From contig JAQVVM010000016.1 of NCBI GenBank assembly GCA_028698995.1, positions 1 to 64,000 on the forward strand: 64,000 nucleotides of DNA. The letters run 5' to 3'. Below the pieces are notes generated by a model, which saw only the letters and a list, made by a program, of their open reading frames with translations, searched no databases and was not told the DNA's origin. This document shows positions 20,154 to 30,354 of this stretch, one piece after another. How positions within the stretch are numbered: the first letter of the stretch is position 1; every line of letters begins with the position of its first letter. A program made the translations under genes and the position numbers. This DNA comes from Bacteroidales bacterium (GTDB lineage Bacteria > Bacteroidota > Bacteroidia > Bacteroidales > PXBB01).

Positions 20154-22331
20154 ATGAAGAATATTACAATTTTGGTGTTTTCATTATTATTCTGTCAATA
20201 CATATTTTCGCAGCATGTGATTGAAACTTATAATAATGTAAAGGTTTATTCTGAAGTTCAACCCGACGATACAGGCACTGTCATAAAGCAGGAACAATCA
20301 GCTAAGGCAGATTTTACAAGATGGTATAATTATGGCGAAACCATGCAGTTATTTCATGGTTTAACATCAGTCGTCAACAGCGATTACTTGTTTTCAGATA
20401 CCACCATATTAGGTATAACCGGCTATGCGGGTGTAAAAATCCACAATCTAGGGGATGTATTGGATGTAAGCTCCCCTATGTTTAACAATAACACATTATA
20501 CCCTAACGCCCTTAAATTAGATGCTTTGAGTCGTTATTATTTGGATTCTCTGGCTTTTCATTGTGTTTATCAAAGAGGTATCACCGACACTACGATTGTT
20601 GACACCCTGATTTTTGAACTATCTGTCAATGCCGGCTTGGGAACTGTTTATTTTGCACCGGCAACACCTGTACCCGTTAATCTTGGTACCGACACAGTTT
20701 ATATAAAAAACCTGCCCTATACCTATCAAAGTAACACCTTAAATATTGCAAATAAACAAGTTTATAAAATTCCATTAACCTATCAGGACTATATAGCAGC
20801 TCAACCTACAGGGAATCTGATTGTTCAGTTTGCTACGACAAACCTTCCCGAAGTACAACCCGGCAGATTTGTTGTTTCTACTGTGAGTTTTAAGCCCGGA
20901 TATACATGGATACCCTTTCAGGACAATATAACTGCAAAGAACAGCATAATGTTTAAAACGCGTAAACAGTTGCAAAATCAATTCCCACACTATATCAAGC
21001 GTGATTTTAATGTATCCTATACAATCCCGACTGATGTCCGTTATAACTTTGCAGGAAGCTGGAACGGCTTGTTTATTCCTTCTTATGCCTATATGGGAGG
21101 CACCACATCCACTTATCCATACGAACATCATTTGATATATTATAAAATAAGAAGCCGTTTTAATATCACAGCCAATTATACAGCGAGCTTTCAGTGTTAC
21201 GGACAAAATGACGGTTATATCAATCTGAATGTAGCAGGAGGCACACCTCCCTATAATTTTTTATGGAGTAATGGTCAAACAACCCAAAATCTACAGAATT
21301 TAACTGCCGGTAATTACAGGGTAACCATTACAGATGCAGACAGTGTTCAAGCTATAAGAGCTTATGGTATTACACAACCTGCAAGCTCTATTCAATCAAC
21401 AATAACCTCCATTCCCACAAGCAGTTGCGGTGCAAGTGACGGGGAAATAGTCTTTTCGGGAACACAGGGAGGAACGCCTCCTTACTCTGTTTTGATTTTG
21501 GATTCTGATTCTGTAACTCAGGCTCCCAACGGCTTACCTGCCGGAATTTATACAGTTAAAATTATTGATGCAAATGGTTGCACACTCATCAAACAAGTTG
21601 GCATCAGCGAAACCGGAAGTGCAGCTCTAAATGACAATATTACCCCTATTTCATGCTACGGAGAAAGTGATGGCTCAATTAGTTTATCCCTTGTCAACCC
21701 TCCCGGTACACCTAGCTATTTATGGAGTAATGGTCAGACAACTTCGAACATACAAAATCTCTCTGAAGGTACTTACTCGGTAAGTATTTCAGATGGTAAC
21801 TGTATGATTTTTGAGACTTTTGTTATCAGTGAACCTGATTCTTTAAATATTACAGCTTCAATAATCAACCCAACGGGAGGATTGAACAATGGTATGATTG
21901 TTTTAACCGTTAGTGGTGGTACTCCCAATTATTCCTACTCATGGAGCTCTGGACAGACAACTAAAAACATCAGCAATCTTGATGCAGGAACTTATACTGT
22001 TACAGTTACCGACTCAAGATCTTGTGTAAAAATGAAAAGTTTCACCTTAACAACAACAAGCATTGAAAACAGCAACAATGACTTAAAGCTGGAATTTTTC
22101 CCAAATCCTGTTTCCGACAATCTTTCTGTTGTAATAAATGGATTGAACACAAGCACCTCGGGAGCGTATAAGTTATTAAACATACATGGACAATTGCTTA
22201 AATCTGGTGAGTTCTCTATAAGTAATAACAGCAATGTTTTTAATTTGAATTTTTCGGACTATGCTTCAGGTTTCTATTTAGTTGAAATTAGTATTGGGGA
22301 CCTACGAAAAACCGTTAAAATTTTTAAATAA
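20154..22331 (+). CDS. SprB-repeat-containing secreted protein with T9SS type A sorting domain
   Basis: Repeats such as SCYGESDGSISLSLVN…YLWSNGQTTSNIQNLSEGTYSVSISD; C-term FFPNPVSDNLSVVI…. Confidence 0.88.
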   Translation: MKNITILVFSLLFCQYIFSQHVIETYNNVKVYSEVQPDDTGTVIKQEQSAKADFTRWYNYGETMQLFHGLTSVVNSDYLFSDTTILGITGYAGVKIHNLGDVLDVSSPMFNNNTLYPNALKLDALSRYYLDSLAFHCVYQRGITDTTIVDTLIFELSVNAGLGTVYFAPATPVPVNLGTDTVYIKNLPYTYQSNTLNIANKQVYKIPLTYQDYIAAQPTGNLIVQFATTNLPEVQPGRFVVSTVSFKPGYTWIPFQDNITAKNSIMFKTRKQLQNQFPHYIKRDFNVSYTIPTDVRYNFAGSWNGLFIPSYAYMGGTTSTYPYEHHLIYYKIRSRFNITANYTASFQCYGQNDGYINLNVAGGTPPYNFLWSNGQTTQNLQNLTAGNYRVTITDADSVQAIRAYGITQPASSIQSTITSIPTSSCGASDGEIVFSGTQGGTPPYSVLILDSDSVTQAPNGLPAGIYTVKIIDANGCTLIKQVGISETGSAALNDNITPISCYGESDGSISLSLVNPPGTPSYLWSNGQTTSNIQNLSEGTYSVSISDGNCMIFETFVISEPDSLNITASIINPTGGLNNGMIVLTVSGGTPNYSYSWSSGQTTKNISNLDAGTYTVTVTDSRSCVKMKSFTLTTTSIENSNNDLKLEFFPNPVSDNLSVVINGLNTSTSGAYKLLNIHGQLLKSGEFSISNNSNVFNLNFSDYASGFYLVEISIGDLRKTVKIFK

Positions 22332-22363
22332 GTCCGTATTCATTTTCCATTGTTTTTAAGCCT

Positions 22364-22399
22364 ACATGCTTCTTTTTTAAAAAGAAAGCTTAAGCATGT
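22364..22399 (+). terminator. Terminator-like hairpin ACATGCTT…AAGCATGT
   Basis: Inverted repeat 3' of stop at 22331. Confidence 0.55.
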
Positions 22400-22454
22400 T
22401 CCTCATGTTCTTATTTGTAATTATTTATTAATTTTGAGCCCATAAAAGAACAAC

Positions 22455-24365
22455 ATGAGCACACAGAATCCGATTAAAAAACTTATCATAACAGGCTTTT
22501 TTTTGTTATTGTGTTTTTCAGGTTCTGCTCAAGCTATCAGCGAAACAAATAATGACACCATTTTTTTTCGTTATTTTAATTTTATAGATTTTGAAAATCC
22601 CTACGATAGGCCTGAAACCTATGTCGACACTATTCTTGATAATTTTCAACTGTATGAACCTGCACGCTTTGGCCAAGGACTTGGAAATACGGGCAAAGCA
22701 TTTAAAAATTATTATTTTATAACAAAACAAACAGAAGGTTTTTTGGCTTACGATAATGTCTTCAACAGCTATATGCCTCAGCCTGAAAACATCGTATATT
22801 ATAATGTAAGTTCACCTTTTACAGATCTTTACTACGTGATGGGAGGTAAAAAGGAACAAATACTTAAGGTAACCCATTCACAAAATATCAATAGAAATTT
22901 TAACGTAGGAATAAATTACAACATTATTAATTCTCCGGGTAGTTTCAGACGCCAACACAGCGATATCAGCAATTTTATTGTCAGCAGTCACTTTACAGGT
23001 AATAAAAAGAGATACAGAGTTATTGGTAATATTATTTTCAACAAATGCAACAATCAGGAAAACGGTGGACTTGATAATATAGAGGAGTTTAAAGAAGATT
23101 TGTTGGGCCGTCCCGAATTGTATGAGGTCAGGCTTATAAATACTCAAAACAAACTGAAAGAAAGGGGCATTTTTGTAAAACAATACCTGCATTTTGCCGG
23201 TAAAAATATCAAGGACAGTCTTGATCAAATCGTAAAGAAAGTCTTCCGAACCACATTAAGTCACACCATTTATGCAAAACGTGAAAGTTTGATTTACATT
23301 GATAATAATCCAAACCCATGGTACTATCCTTTAACACAATTTGACAACACTTATACAGGCGATTCCACACGATACAATATTCTTAAAAACGAACTTGACA
23401 TATCCCATATTTTTGCTTTCAGAAACGACTCAGTTCCCATGCTTACCCTAAGAATAGGTTTGGCACATCAGTACATTGACTTCAGACAGTTTATCAGCCT
23501 TAACACCGACTCTGTTATTCCCATCTTAAAAGAAAAATATTTTTTTAATCAATACATTCCAAAAGTAAATTTAGTTTTCAATCCTTCAAAAAAGCTCAAA
23601 ACCACATTACAGGCATATACAGTGTCGGGAGACTACAACAACAAGGACTTAGGCTTTTCAGGAAATCTTAACTACTCTATTAACAGCCAACATAATTTAG
23701 GCTTAGATGTTTCTTTTTCACATGTTCAACCAGCATTTATGAACAATCGTTTTATATCCAATCATTTTATCTGGGACTATGACTTTAATAAAACAGATAT
23801 TCTGCATTTTGGATTGGATTACTTTTTTAAAGGCTATACTGCAAAAGCTGAATTTATTAGAGCTTCCGATATCATTTATTATGATGCTTATGCCCGTCCC
23901 AAACAGTATGCAGGAGATATTGATATTATCCAAGTGGTTCTTAATAAAAATTTCCGTATCTATAAGTTCAATTTCAGCAACAATTTATTTTTTCAAAAAA
24001 ACAGCAACAGCAAGGTTTTACCCATGCCCTTATTTGCAGCCCACCATAGTTTGTACTGGAATACACATGTGTTCAAAAAAGCCTTGTTTGCCCAAATAGG
24101 GATTGATTTATGTTATAATACTTCTTACTACGGTTATAGTTATTTACCTGCTACGCGTTCTTTTTATATTCAGAACCATACTTTAACAGGTAACTACCCT
24201 GTCATTGATGTATTTCTAAATATGGAAATTAAAAATGCACGGATTTTCATAAAAGCCTACCATCTGAATGAACGATTAACAGGGACTGAAATGTACACTA
24301 CGACAGACTATCCATTGCAAGGACTGGCATTCAAACTTGGCCTATCATGGATGTTTAGGGATTAA
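22455..24365 (+). CDS. Putative porin / outer-membrane beta-barrel protein
   Basis: Signal peptide, 636 aa, barrel-like strands, terminal aromatic-rich LGLSWMFRD. Confidence 0.7.
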   Translation: MSTQNPIKKLIITGFFLLLCFSGSAQAISETNNDTIFFRYFNFIDFENPYDRPETYVDTILDNFQLYEPARFGQGLGNTGKAFKNYYFITKQTEGFLAYDNVFNSYMPQPENIVYYNVSSPFTDLYYVMGGKKEQILKVTHSQNINRNFNVGINYNIINSPGSFRRQHSDISNFIVSSHFTGNKKRYRVIGNIIFNKCNNQENGGLDNIEEFKEDLLGRPELYEVRLINTQNKLKERGIFVKQYLHFAGKNIKDSLDQIVKKVFRTTLSHTIYAKRESLIYIDNNPNPWYYPLTQFDNTYTGDSTRYNILKNELDISHIFAFRNDSVPMLTLRIGLAHQYIDFRQFISLNTDSVIPILKEKYFFNQYIPKVNLVFNPSKKLKTTLQAYTVSGDYNNKDLGFSGNLNYSINSQHNLGLDVSFSHVQPAFMNNRFISNHFIWDYDFNKTDILHFGLDYFFKGYTAKAEFIRASDIIYYDAYARPKQYAGDIDIIQVVLNKNFRIYKFNFSNNLFFQKNSNSKVLPMPLFAAHHSLYWNTHVFKKALFAQIGIDLCYNTSYYGYSYLPATRSFYIQNHTLTGNYPVIDVFLNMEIKNARIFIKAYHLNERLTGTEMYTTTDYPLQGLAFKLGLSWMFRD

Positions 24366-25275
24366 GTGTGTTCAAAACAAAATCAATTTTTTTATTATCG
24401 TTCCAAAGTCCATTAATCCAATGTATTTTGATTCCATTTTTTTCCATACGTCTAAACCATGTCATCTGACGTTTGGCAAATTGATGAATGGCGGTATTTA
24501 ACAAACGAAACATGTCGTCATAAGATAAATCATTAGTCAGATACATGCTGACAAATTTATATTCCAAACCATAGTATTTAAGGACATCAGGAGTAACACC
24601 TTTTTTCAACAAATTTTCTACCTCTTCTATCATGCCATTCCTGAGCCTTTCTTCAAGTCTTATGGTAATCCGCTCTCGAACAAGTTCCCGTGGTAAATCC
24701 AACCCAAAAACAACACTCTCAAATTTGGTTGGGTTGGGAAGATTAGCTTTGTTTTTCTTATAGTATGTTTCAATCTCCAACGCTCTTAGCATGCGTTCTT
24801 TGTCACTTATATCGGTTTTATTATGGAGGGTTTTCATTGTTTTTAGCATCCGAATAATTTCTCCATCCGGTTTATCAGCCATTTCGTTTCTGAATTCTTC
24901 ATTGAAAGGAACATCAATAAGGGTATACCCTTTAAGCACTGATTCTATATACATACCTGTGCCGCCACACATCACAATATTTTTGCCCCGTGATTTAATG
25001 TCCCTGAATATTTGCTCAAAATCTTTTACAAAAAGGTGGACATTATAGGTAGTGCCTGCCTCAACAATATTGATAAGATGGTAAGGAATAATTTTATCAT
25101 GAATGGTGTACTCGTTTAAATCTTTTCCCGTTCCAATATCCATATCTTTATAAACCTGTCTTGAATCAGCACTTATTATTTCGGCATCGAGCTTATCTGC
25201 TATCAAGACGGCCAATTTGGTTTTCCCTGTAGCAGTAGGTCCTAAGAGGGTTATTAAAGGAATTTTTTTTAACAT
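24355..25275 (-). CDS. miaA: tRNA dimethylallyltransferase
   Basis: LLGPTATGKTKLAVLIADKLDAEIISADSRQVYKDMDIGTGK; C-term QFAKRQMTWFRR. Confidence 0.93.
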   Translation of the reverse strand: MLKKIPLITLLGPTATGKTKLAVLIADKLDAEIISADSRQVYKDMDIGTGKDLNEYTIHDKIIPYHLINIVEAGTTYNVHLFVKDFEQIFRDIKSRGKNIVMCGGTGMYIESVLKGYTLIDVPFNEEFRNEMADKPDGEIIRMLKTMKTLHNKTDISDKERMLRALEIETYYKKNKANLPNPTKFESVVFGLDLPRELVRERITIRLEERLRNGMIEEVENLLKKGVTPDVLKYYGLEYKFVSMYLTNDLSYDDMFRLLNTAIHQFAKRQMTWFRRMEKNGIKIHWINGLWNDNKKIDFVLNTLNP

Positions 25276-25407
25276 TCTTTTTCTTTAGTAAATCAAAAGT
25301 AAATAATTTGAAAGAAATTCTGCAAATAATAACAAGAAATTGGATAGATTCACTTAATCATATTTTCCCTATATTTGTAATATAAAAACAATAAAACAAA
25401 ATTTCTT

Positions 25408-26055
25408 ATGAAAAAATTTGCGCTCATTTTATCAGGTTGTGGTGTTTATGATGGTACAGAAATACACGAAACAACAATGACCATGCTTGCTATCAAAAAA
25501 TTTGGTGCCGATTATCAGATTTTTGCTCCCGACATTGATCAGTTCCACGTAATTAATCATGTTACCGGAAAAGAAATGAACGAAAAAAGAAATGTGCTGG
25601 TAGAATCTGCTCGTATAGCAAGGGGAAAAATCAAACCTTTGGAAGATTATAACCCATTAGATTTTGATGCATTAATTATCCCCGGAGGTTTTGGAGCTGC
25701 CAAAAACCTGTCAACTTATGCCATAGAGGGTACTCAAATGAAAGTAAATGAATTGCTTGCCGAGAAAATTCTGAATACTATTACTGCCAATAAAGCTATT
25801 GGTGCTTTATGTATAGCACCGGTCATTATTGCAAAAGTTGTTAAAGGGGCAGAAATTACTATTGGTTCTGATAAAGAAACCATAAGTGCTATTGAAAAAA
25901 TTGGAGGGAAACATACCACTGCCGAAAAAGGCAATGTGATTTTTGATAAAAAAACAAAAATATTTACGACTCCTTGTTACATGCTTGACGGAAACATCTA
26001 TGAAGTAGCTCTGAGTTGTGAAAATATCGTTAAGGCTATGCTTGAAGTCATATAA
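25408..26055 (+). CDS. elbB: Isoprenoid biosynthesis glyoxalase ElbB (DJ-1/PfpI superfamily)
   Basis: LSGCGVYDGTEIHETTMTMLAIKKFGADYQIFAPD; GALCIAPVIIAK. Confidence 0.92.
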   Translation: MKKFALILSGCGVYDGTEIHETTMTMLAIKKFGADYQIFAPDIDQFHVINHVTGKEMNEKRNVLVESARIARGKIKPLEDYNPLDFDALIIPGGFGAAKNLSTYAIEGTQMKVNELLAEKILNTITANKAIGALCIAPVIIAKVVKGAEITIGSDKETISAIEKIGGKHTTAEKGNVIFDKKTKIFTTPCYMLDGNIYEVALSCENIVKAMLEVI

Positions 26056-26187
26056 TTTTTTGTTTTTTTAACTATTAATGAAATTGTTTTTATACTTTTG
26101 CAATTCAAATTACTACAAATTGCCACCATTTTGTAATTAACAGAAATTTGATTTAGACAATACATTGTAATACAAAAGACTTAAGAA

Positions 26188-26649
26188 ATGAAAAAAATTT
26201 TATTACCAATTTTAGCTTTGGCCATTGTTGCAAGTTTTTCTGTGTCATGCAATATTTTTCGTAAACAAAGTAACTCTTCAGAAGTAGTTTATCAAGGAAA
26301 ATCTTTTGACGACTACATCAGAAGCGGAGACCGAAAACTTACAGCGCGAAATTACCAAGGAGCTCTTGAAGATTTTGACAAAGCAGTAGAAATGGATTCC
26401 TATAGTCCGGATGCATATAACTATCGAGGTATTGTCAGATATTACATGGACGATTTCGCCGGAGCTTTAATTGACTTCAATAAAGCCATCGAACTGCAAC
26501 CCGATTATGCAGAAGCTTACAACTTAAGAGGTATAGTAAAAGGAGAACTCAAAGACGAAAAGGGTGCTTGTGAAGATTGGGAAAGGGCATTTGAACTTGG
26601 TTTCTCTCACGCTTTTATGCTTCTCAAAAAGTTTTGTACTGAAGAATAA
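26188..26649 (+). CDS. TPR-repeat lipoprotein
   Basis: Lipobox FSVSCN; TPRs (ALIDFNKAIELQPDYAEAYNLRG). Confidence 0.85.
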   Translation: MKKILLPILALAIVASFSVSCNIFRKQSNSSEVVYQGKSFDDYIRSGDRKLTARNYQGALEDFDKAVEMDSYSPDAYNYRGIVRYYMDDFAGALIDFNKAIELQPDYAEAYNLRGIVKGELKDEKGACEDWERAFELGFSHAFMLLKKFCTEE

Positions 26650-26670
26650 ATCATTCTTAATTCTTATTCC

Positions 26671-29600
26671 TTAAAAATAAGCCCTTAGCTGAACATTCCC
26701 AAAATGTATGGTTTTATCTTTGTACGGCTTTCTCCCGTCATATATTAAACTCAGTTGCATATTATTTTTTAAATTTCTCTGATACATTACATTCCATGTG
26801 ATATTATTCCCTGTTTTTAAGCCTTCCAGCATTTCATAGGCAAGGGGTGTGTTATCAGGTGCATTATATAAAAGCTTTAAATAACTGACTTTAAAGTTAA
26901 AACTACCCTTTTCTAAATGACTGTATCTTAACTCATTACTAAAAATATAAGAAATTGCTTTTTCATGAAATAGCCCCGATAAATTCTCCTTAACCTCATT
27001 TTTAAAAGACAAACTATTTCTGAACCTGCTACTTTCCTGAAAGCTTATTACCGGTTCAATGGACATGAGCTCTAATTTAAAATCGCGAGCAGGAAAATAT
27101 GCTGAAAGGGACTTTTTTATGCCATTTTCGGCTGTGATATTAAAAAACATTTTTCTAAGAAAATGCCATCTCAGTTTTATACTGTTTTTAATGAGGGCTC
27201 TGGATTCAAAACCATTGACCATTAAGATTTTTGAGTTGTTGCTTTGGTGCTGATAATCAATACTCCAAACAGGCGAGTTTGAATTCACTGAAAAATTATT
27301 GCGAAATACAGAATTCATTGAAATTAATGCACTGTCATTAGTATTTGTTCCAATAGGATTAAATGCATCAAAGCCAAACAAGGTTGTTTTTTTTTGAATC
27401 TGGTAATTGGTGCGGTTTGAAAAATTTGATGCAAACTTTTTAAACCCTTTTTCATTGCGCCAGATGGCTGCAGGTAATATATTTAAAATTTGATTATAGC
27501 TACTCGAAAAAGCTTTTATATATTCGTTTGTTGGCATATAGATGCGAATATAATTGGCCTGATCCTGAAATGCTGCCACTTCAAATTCATCAAGATCTTT
27601 CAGGTTGTTGTTGTTATAATCTGTCCATGTGTAAACTCCCTGGCCGGCTTGAACTTCTACATAGGAAAATTCTTTTTTTACTTCCATCCCTGTTCCATAT
27701 TCGTAAAAAGAGTTTAATGACAACAAGCCTTTCCATATATTCCCATTGTACTCCACACGACCCAATACTGTATTATCAGCATTTATTCCCTGTTGTATAA
27801 GTTGATTGCTTAAATGATACAAACGTCTGTAAGCGGTATTAAAAAGAAAGTGGTGTGCAGGATTTTTATCTATATTTAACGAAATCCCTGATTCTTCAGC
27901 CTTGGAAGCAAGTTTAAAACGATTTTCCCCGACCATAAAGTCATTTCGTATCTTATAAAACAAGCGGTACTTATTTGTAGCAGTATCAGGGCTCTGAACA
28001 AAAATCTCATACTGTTCAAATTTTAACCCCCCCGGCATTAATGTGTCGGCTGCATTATTTATAAAGCGATTATCTTCAAATTGGTTTTCAAAACCCAATG
28101 TAAGATACCTGAACCTCTTTCCGAGCGTTGTTGTGTTTCTCAAGTATTCGGTATTATAAACAGGCATTTGTGTTTGGGTCAACACGCTGTTTTGAATAAT
28201 AAAGAAACCCATATAATGCCAATCCGCATTCAACTGATTTTGGTAAGCACTATAGTTTTTCTCCCTAAAGAAAACATTAAAACCATATCCGAAATGCCTG
28301 TTTTTTGTATCATAAAGAGAAATCTTAACTGAAGACAGGTGTTCATCGGCATCTTTAAGGTCAGAAATATTCCAGTTTCTGTTAAATTCAGTTTCTCTGT
28401 ATCGTTCAATTGGGTTGAATGTCTTTTGAGTCCACTCATGAGAAAGAGAGGATTTTAGTTTCCAGATTTTCAAGCTGTCTTTGCCCAAAGGTTTTATAGT
28501 GTTGAAAAGAAATTTCAGTCCTATACCTTCATTGTCTTTTTTATCTATGGAAGAAAATGTATTAATGTCTTCATTGCTAATCGCCAATTCTAATGACACA
28601 TTTGAGTTTGGGTTTATGTTGTATAGAAATGAAGAAGTGAGCATTTGTTTTTTTTGCGGAGCAATTAGCAAAATCACAGGTTCATAAGCACCCTGTTTAA
28701 GTCCATTTTCAGGGGCAACCCATTCATAAACCCGCCCATTGAGAGTGCTTTGTTTTTGGTTGTAATTACCATTGCCTGCACCCACAAATGAAAACCTTAA
28801 TCTATAATGGGCACTGTCGGGGTTAACAGAAAACACATAAACTGTATCATATGAAAGGCCTGCCACAGTCGTATCTACAAGTTTATACATGATATAGTTG
28901 TCATCATAAGACATGCTTTCAACCCCTGATGATAACGCAAGTTGAAGACTGTCACCAATACCCGATAAAAGCGACTCATCTGCAGGTGATAATTCCTGAA
29001 ATAAGGTCTGATTTTTCATATCATGTTCAGAGAAAAAATTGAGACTGAATGACAATTTATCATTTTCGATAGTATTTCCCGAGTACACCATAGCCCGGGC
29101 ATAATTTTTATCAGCATACTCAAATTCAACAACAATCCTGCTGTCTTTTGTAATAAGCTGTCCCGGCATAAAAGTTATTTCAGCAGTATTGTAGTTTATT
29201 ATATAATCGTATTCCTGCCCCCTACTTAGCAACCTGCCATTAATAAAAACTCTTTCTGTTCCTGCCAGTATGATGATAAAAAGCTCATTATTATCCCCTT
29301 TTAATTTATATGGTCCCTGATTGCCTTCAATGGGAATTATGGAATTACGGGTATATTTCCCTTTTGAAATAGCAGCTCCGGATGTTGAGCTAATACGGTA
29401 TAATTCATGTTCCTCAGCATTTTTTCTTGAGTAATTAACACCTAATAACCCTCCTTGCGCTTTTTTGTTAAACCGCATGAAATACCCGTTTCGATTATCA
29501 ATTTCAAAGTCTCCTGCGGTTAGTTTTATATTATTATTATAAATCTGAATAAATACTTTCTCGAAGTCCTGAATTTGTTGGGTATTACCATCTGGTTGAA

Positions 29601-30162
29601 CTGGAATATTATTATCGGTAATAGCTGCAGCAATGTATAAATCGTCTGACAGTTGACCTGATAACTGAAGGTTGAGGGTAGAACTAACGACCACATCTTG
29701 CTGATTACCAATAGAAATACCACGCGAAATACTCCCACTTGAACTGATATTTCCCAAACCGAAAATATCTCCCTGTGTTTTAGGTGAAGAATAAATATAA
29801 AAACTATTCTCACCATCCTGTCGTTTTTGCAATAATCCTTCTTCTTTTAATCTAATCATTTCAGGAATGTAATGTCTTAATACCCTGTACCTTATATTGA
29901 TATAACTGTGATTTTCCCTGAATAAACGATCACATATAAGCAGTGCACGCGGATAGTCAATACCCAGCAAACTATCGGGAAGTGCGACTCCATTGGCATC
30001 AAAAAAAATAACAGAACCGGGTATAATGCTTAATGTGTCAATTCTGATAGTGTCTTGACAAAGGTCAAGGCTTTTAGCACGCCGGTTGTCCCATGATTGA
30101 CTCCATAGAGTATCAATGCCTGAAAAACAAAAAAAAACACTTATGAATAGAAAGGCTTTCAA
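26671..30162 (-). CDS. Large surface/outer-membrane hypothetical protein
   Basis: 1163 aa, signal peptide, extended beta-rich C-terminal half ending in aromatic residue (…VQLRAYF). Confidence 0.7.
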   Translation of the reverse strand: MKAFLFISVFFCFSGIDTLWSQSWDNRRAKSLDLCQDTIRIDTLSIIPGSVIFFDANGVALPDSLLGIDYPRALLICDRLFRENHSYINIRYRVLRHYIPEMIRLKEEGLLQKRQDGENSFYIYSSPKTQGDIFGLGNISSSGSISRGISIGNQQDVVVSSTLNLQLSGQLSDDLYIAAAITDNNIPVQPDGNTQQIQDFEKVFIQIYNNNIKLTAGDFEIDNRNGYFMRFNKKAQGGLLGVNYSRKNAEEHELYRISSTSGAAISKGKYTRNSIIPIEGNQGPYKLKGDNNELFIIILAGTERVFINGRLLSRGQEYDYIINYNTAEITFMPGQLITKDSRIVVEFEYADKNYARAMVYSGNTIENDKLSFSLNFFSEHDMKNQTLFQELSPADESLLSGIGDSLQLALSSGVESMSYDDNYIMYKLVDTTVAGLSYDTVYVFSVNPDSAHYRLRFSFVGAGNGNYNQKQSTLNGRVYEWVAPENGLKQGAYEPVILLIAPQKKQMLTSSFLYNINPNSNVSLELAISNEDINTFSSIDKKDNEGIGLKFLFNTIKPLGKDSLKIWKLKSSLSHEWTQKTFNPIERYRETEFNRNWNISDLKDADEHLSSVKISLYDTKNRHFGYGFNVFFREKNYSAYQNQLNADWHYMGFFIIQNSVLTQTQMPVYNTEYLRNTTTLGKRFRYLTLGFENQFEDNRFINNAADTLMPGGLKFEQYEIFVQSPDTATNKYRLFYKIRNDFMVGENRFKLASKAEESGISLNIDKNPAHHFLFNTAYRRLYHLSNQLIQQGINADNTVLGRVEYNGNIWKGLLSLNSFYEYGTGMEVKKEFSYVEVQAGQGVYTWTDYNNNNLKDLDEFEVAAFQDQANYIRIYMPTNEYIKAFSSSYNQILNILPAAIWRNEKGFKKFASNFSNRTNYQIQKKTTLFGFDAFNPIGTNTNDSALISMNSVFRNNFSVNSNSPVWSIDYQHQSNNSKILMVNGFESRALIKNSIKLRWHFLRKMFFNITAENGIKKSLSAYFPARDFKLELMSIEPVISFQESSRFRNSLSFKNEVKENLSGLFHEKAISYIFSNELRYSHLEKGSFNFKVSYLKLLYNAPDNTPLAYEMLEGLKTGNNITWNVMYQRNLKNNMQLSLIYDGRKPYKDKTIHFGNVQLRAYF

Positions 30163-30325
30163 TATTATTTTCTTCTTTATATTGTAAAATTATTTAAAAA
30201 ATAACATCAACAGAAAAGATGGTAAAATATTTATTCTAAAGAAGGGATGTACACATCTCCTATAAAATGTTGAAAAAGCCACATTTTTGTTTCATGTTGT
30301 TCTATTTTTCAATCTTTTTCTTTAT

Positions 30326-30333
30326 TATCTTTG
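30326..30333 (+). promoter_or_regulatory. -7 element TATCTTTG
   Basis: Perfect TAnnTTTG; overlaps the predicted TTG start at 30331, favouring ATG 30355 as true start. Confidence 0.5.
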
Positions 30334-30354
30334 AAAACAAAAACAATAATAAAA

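Noticed and set aside
20775-23228. Antisense ORFs 20775-21206, 21992-22234, 22518-22730, 22878-23228
   Set aside because: Fully inside strong sense CDSs with signal peptides and recognisable domains; composition is mirror-image of the sense frame
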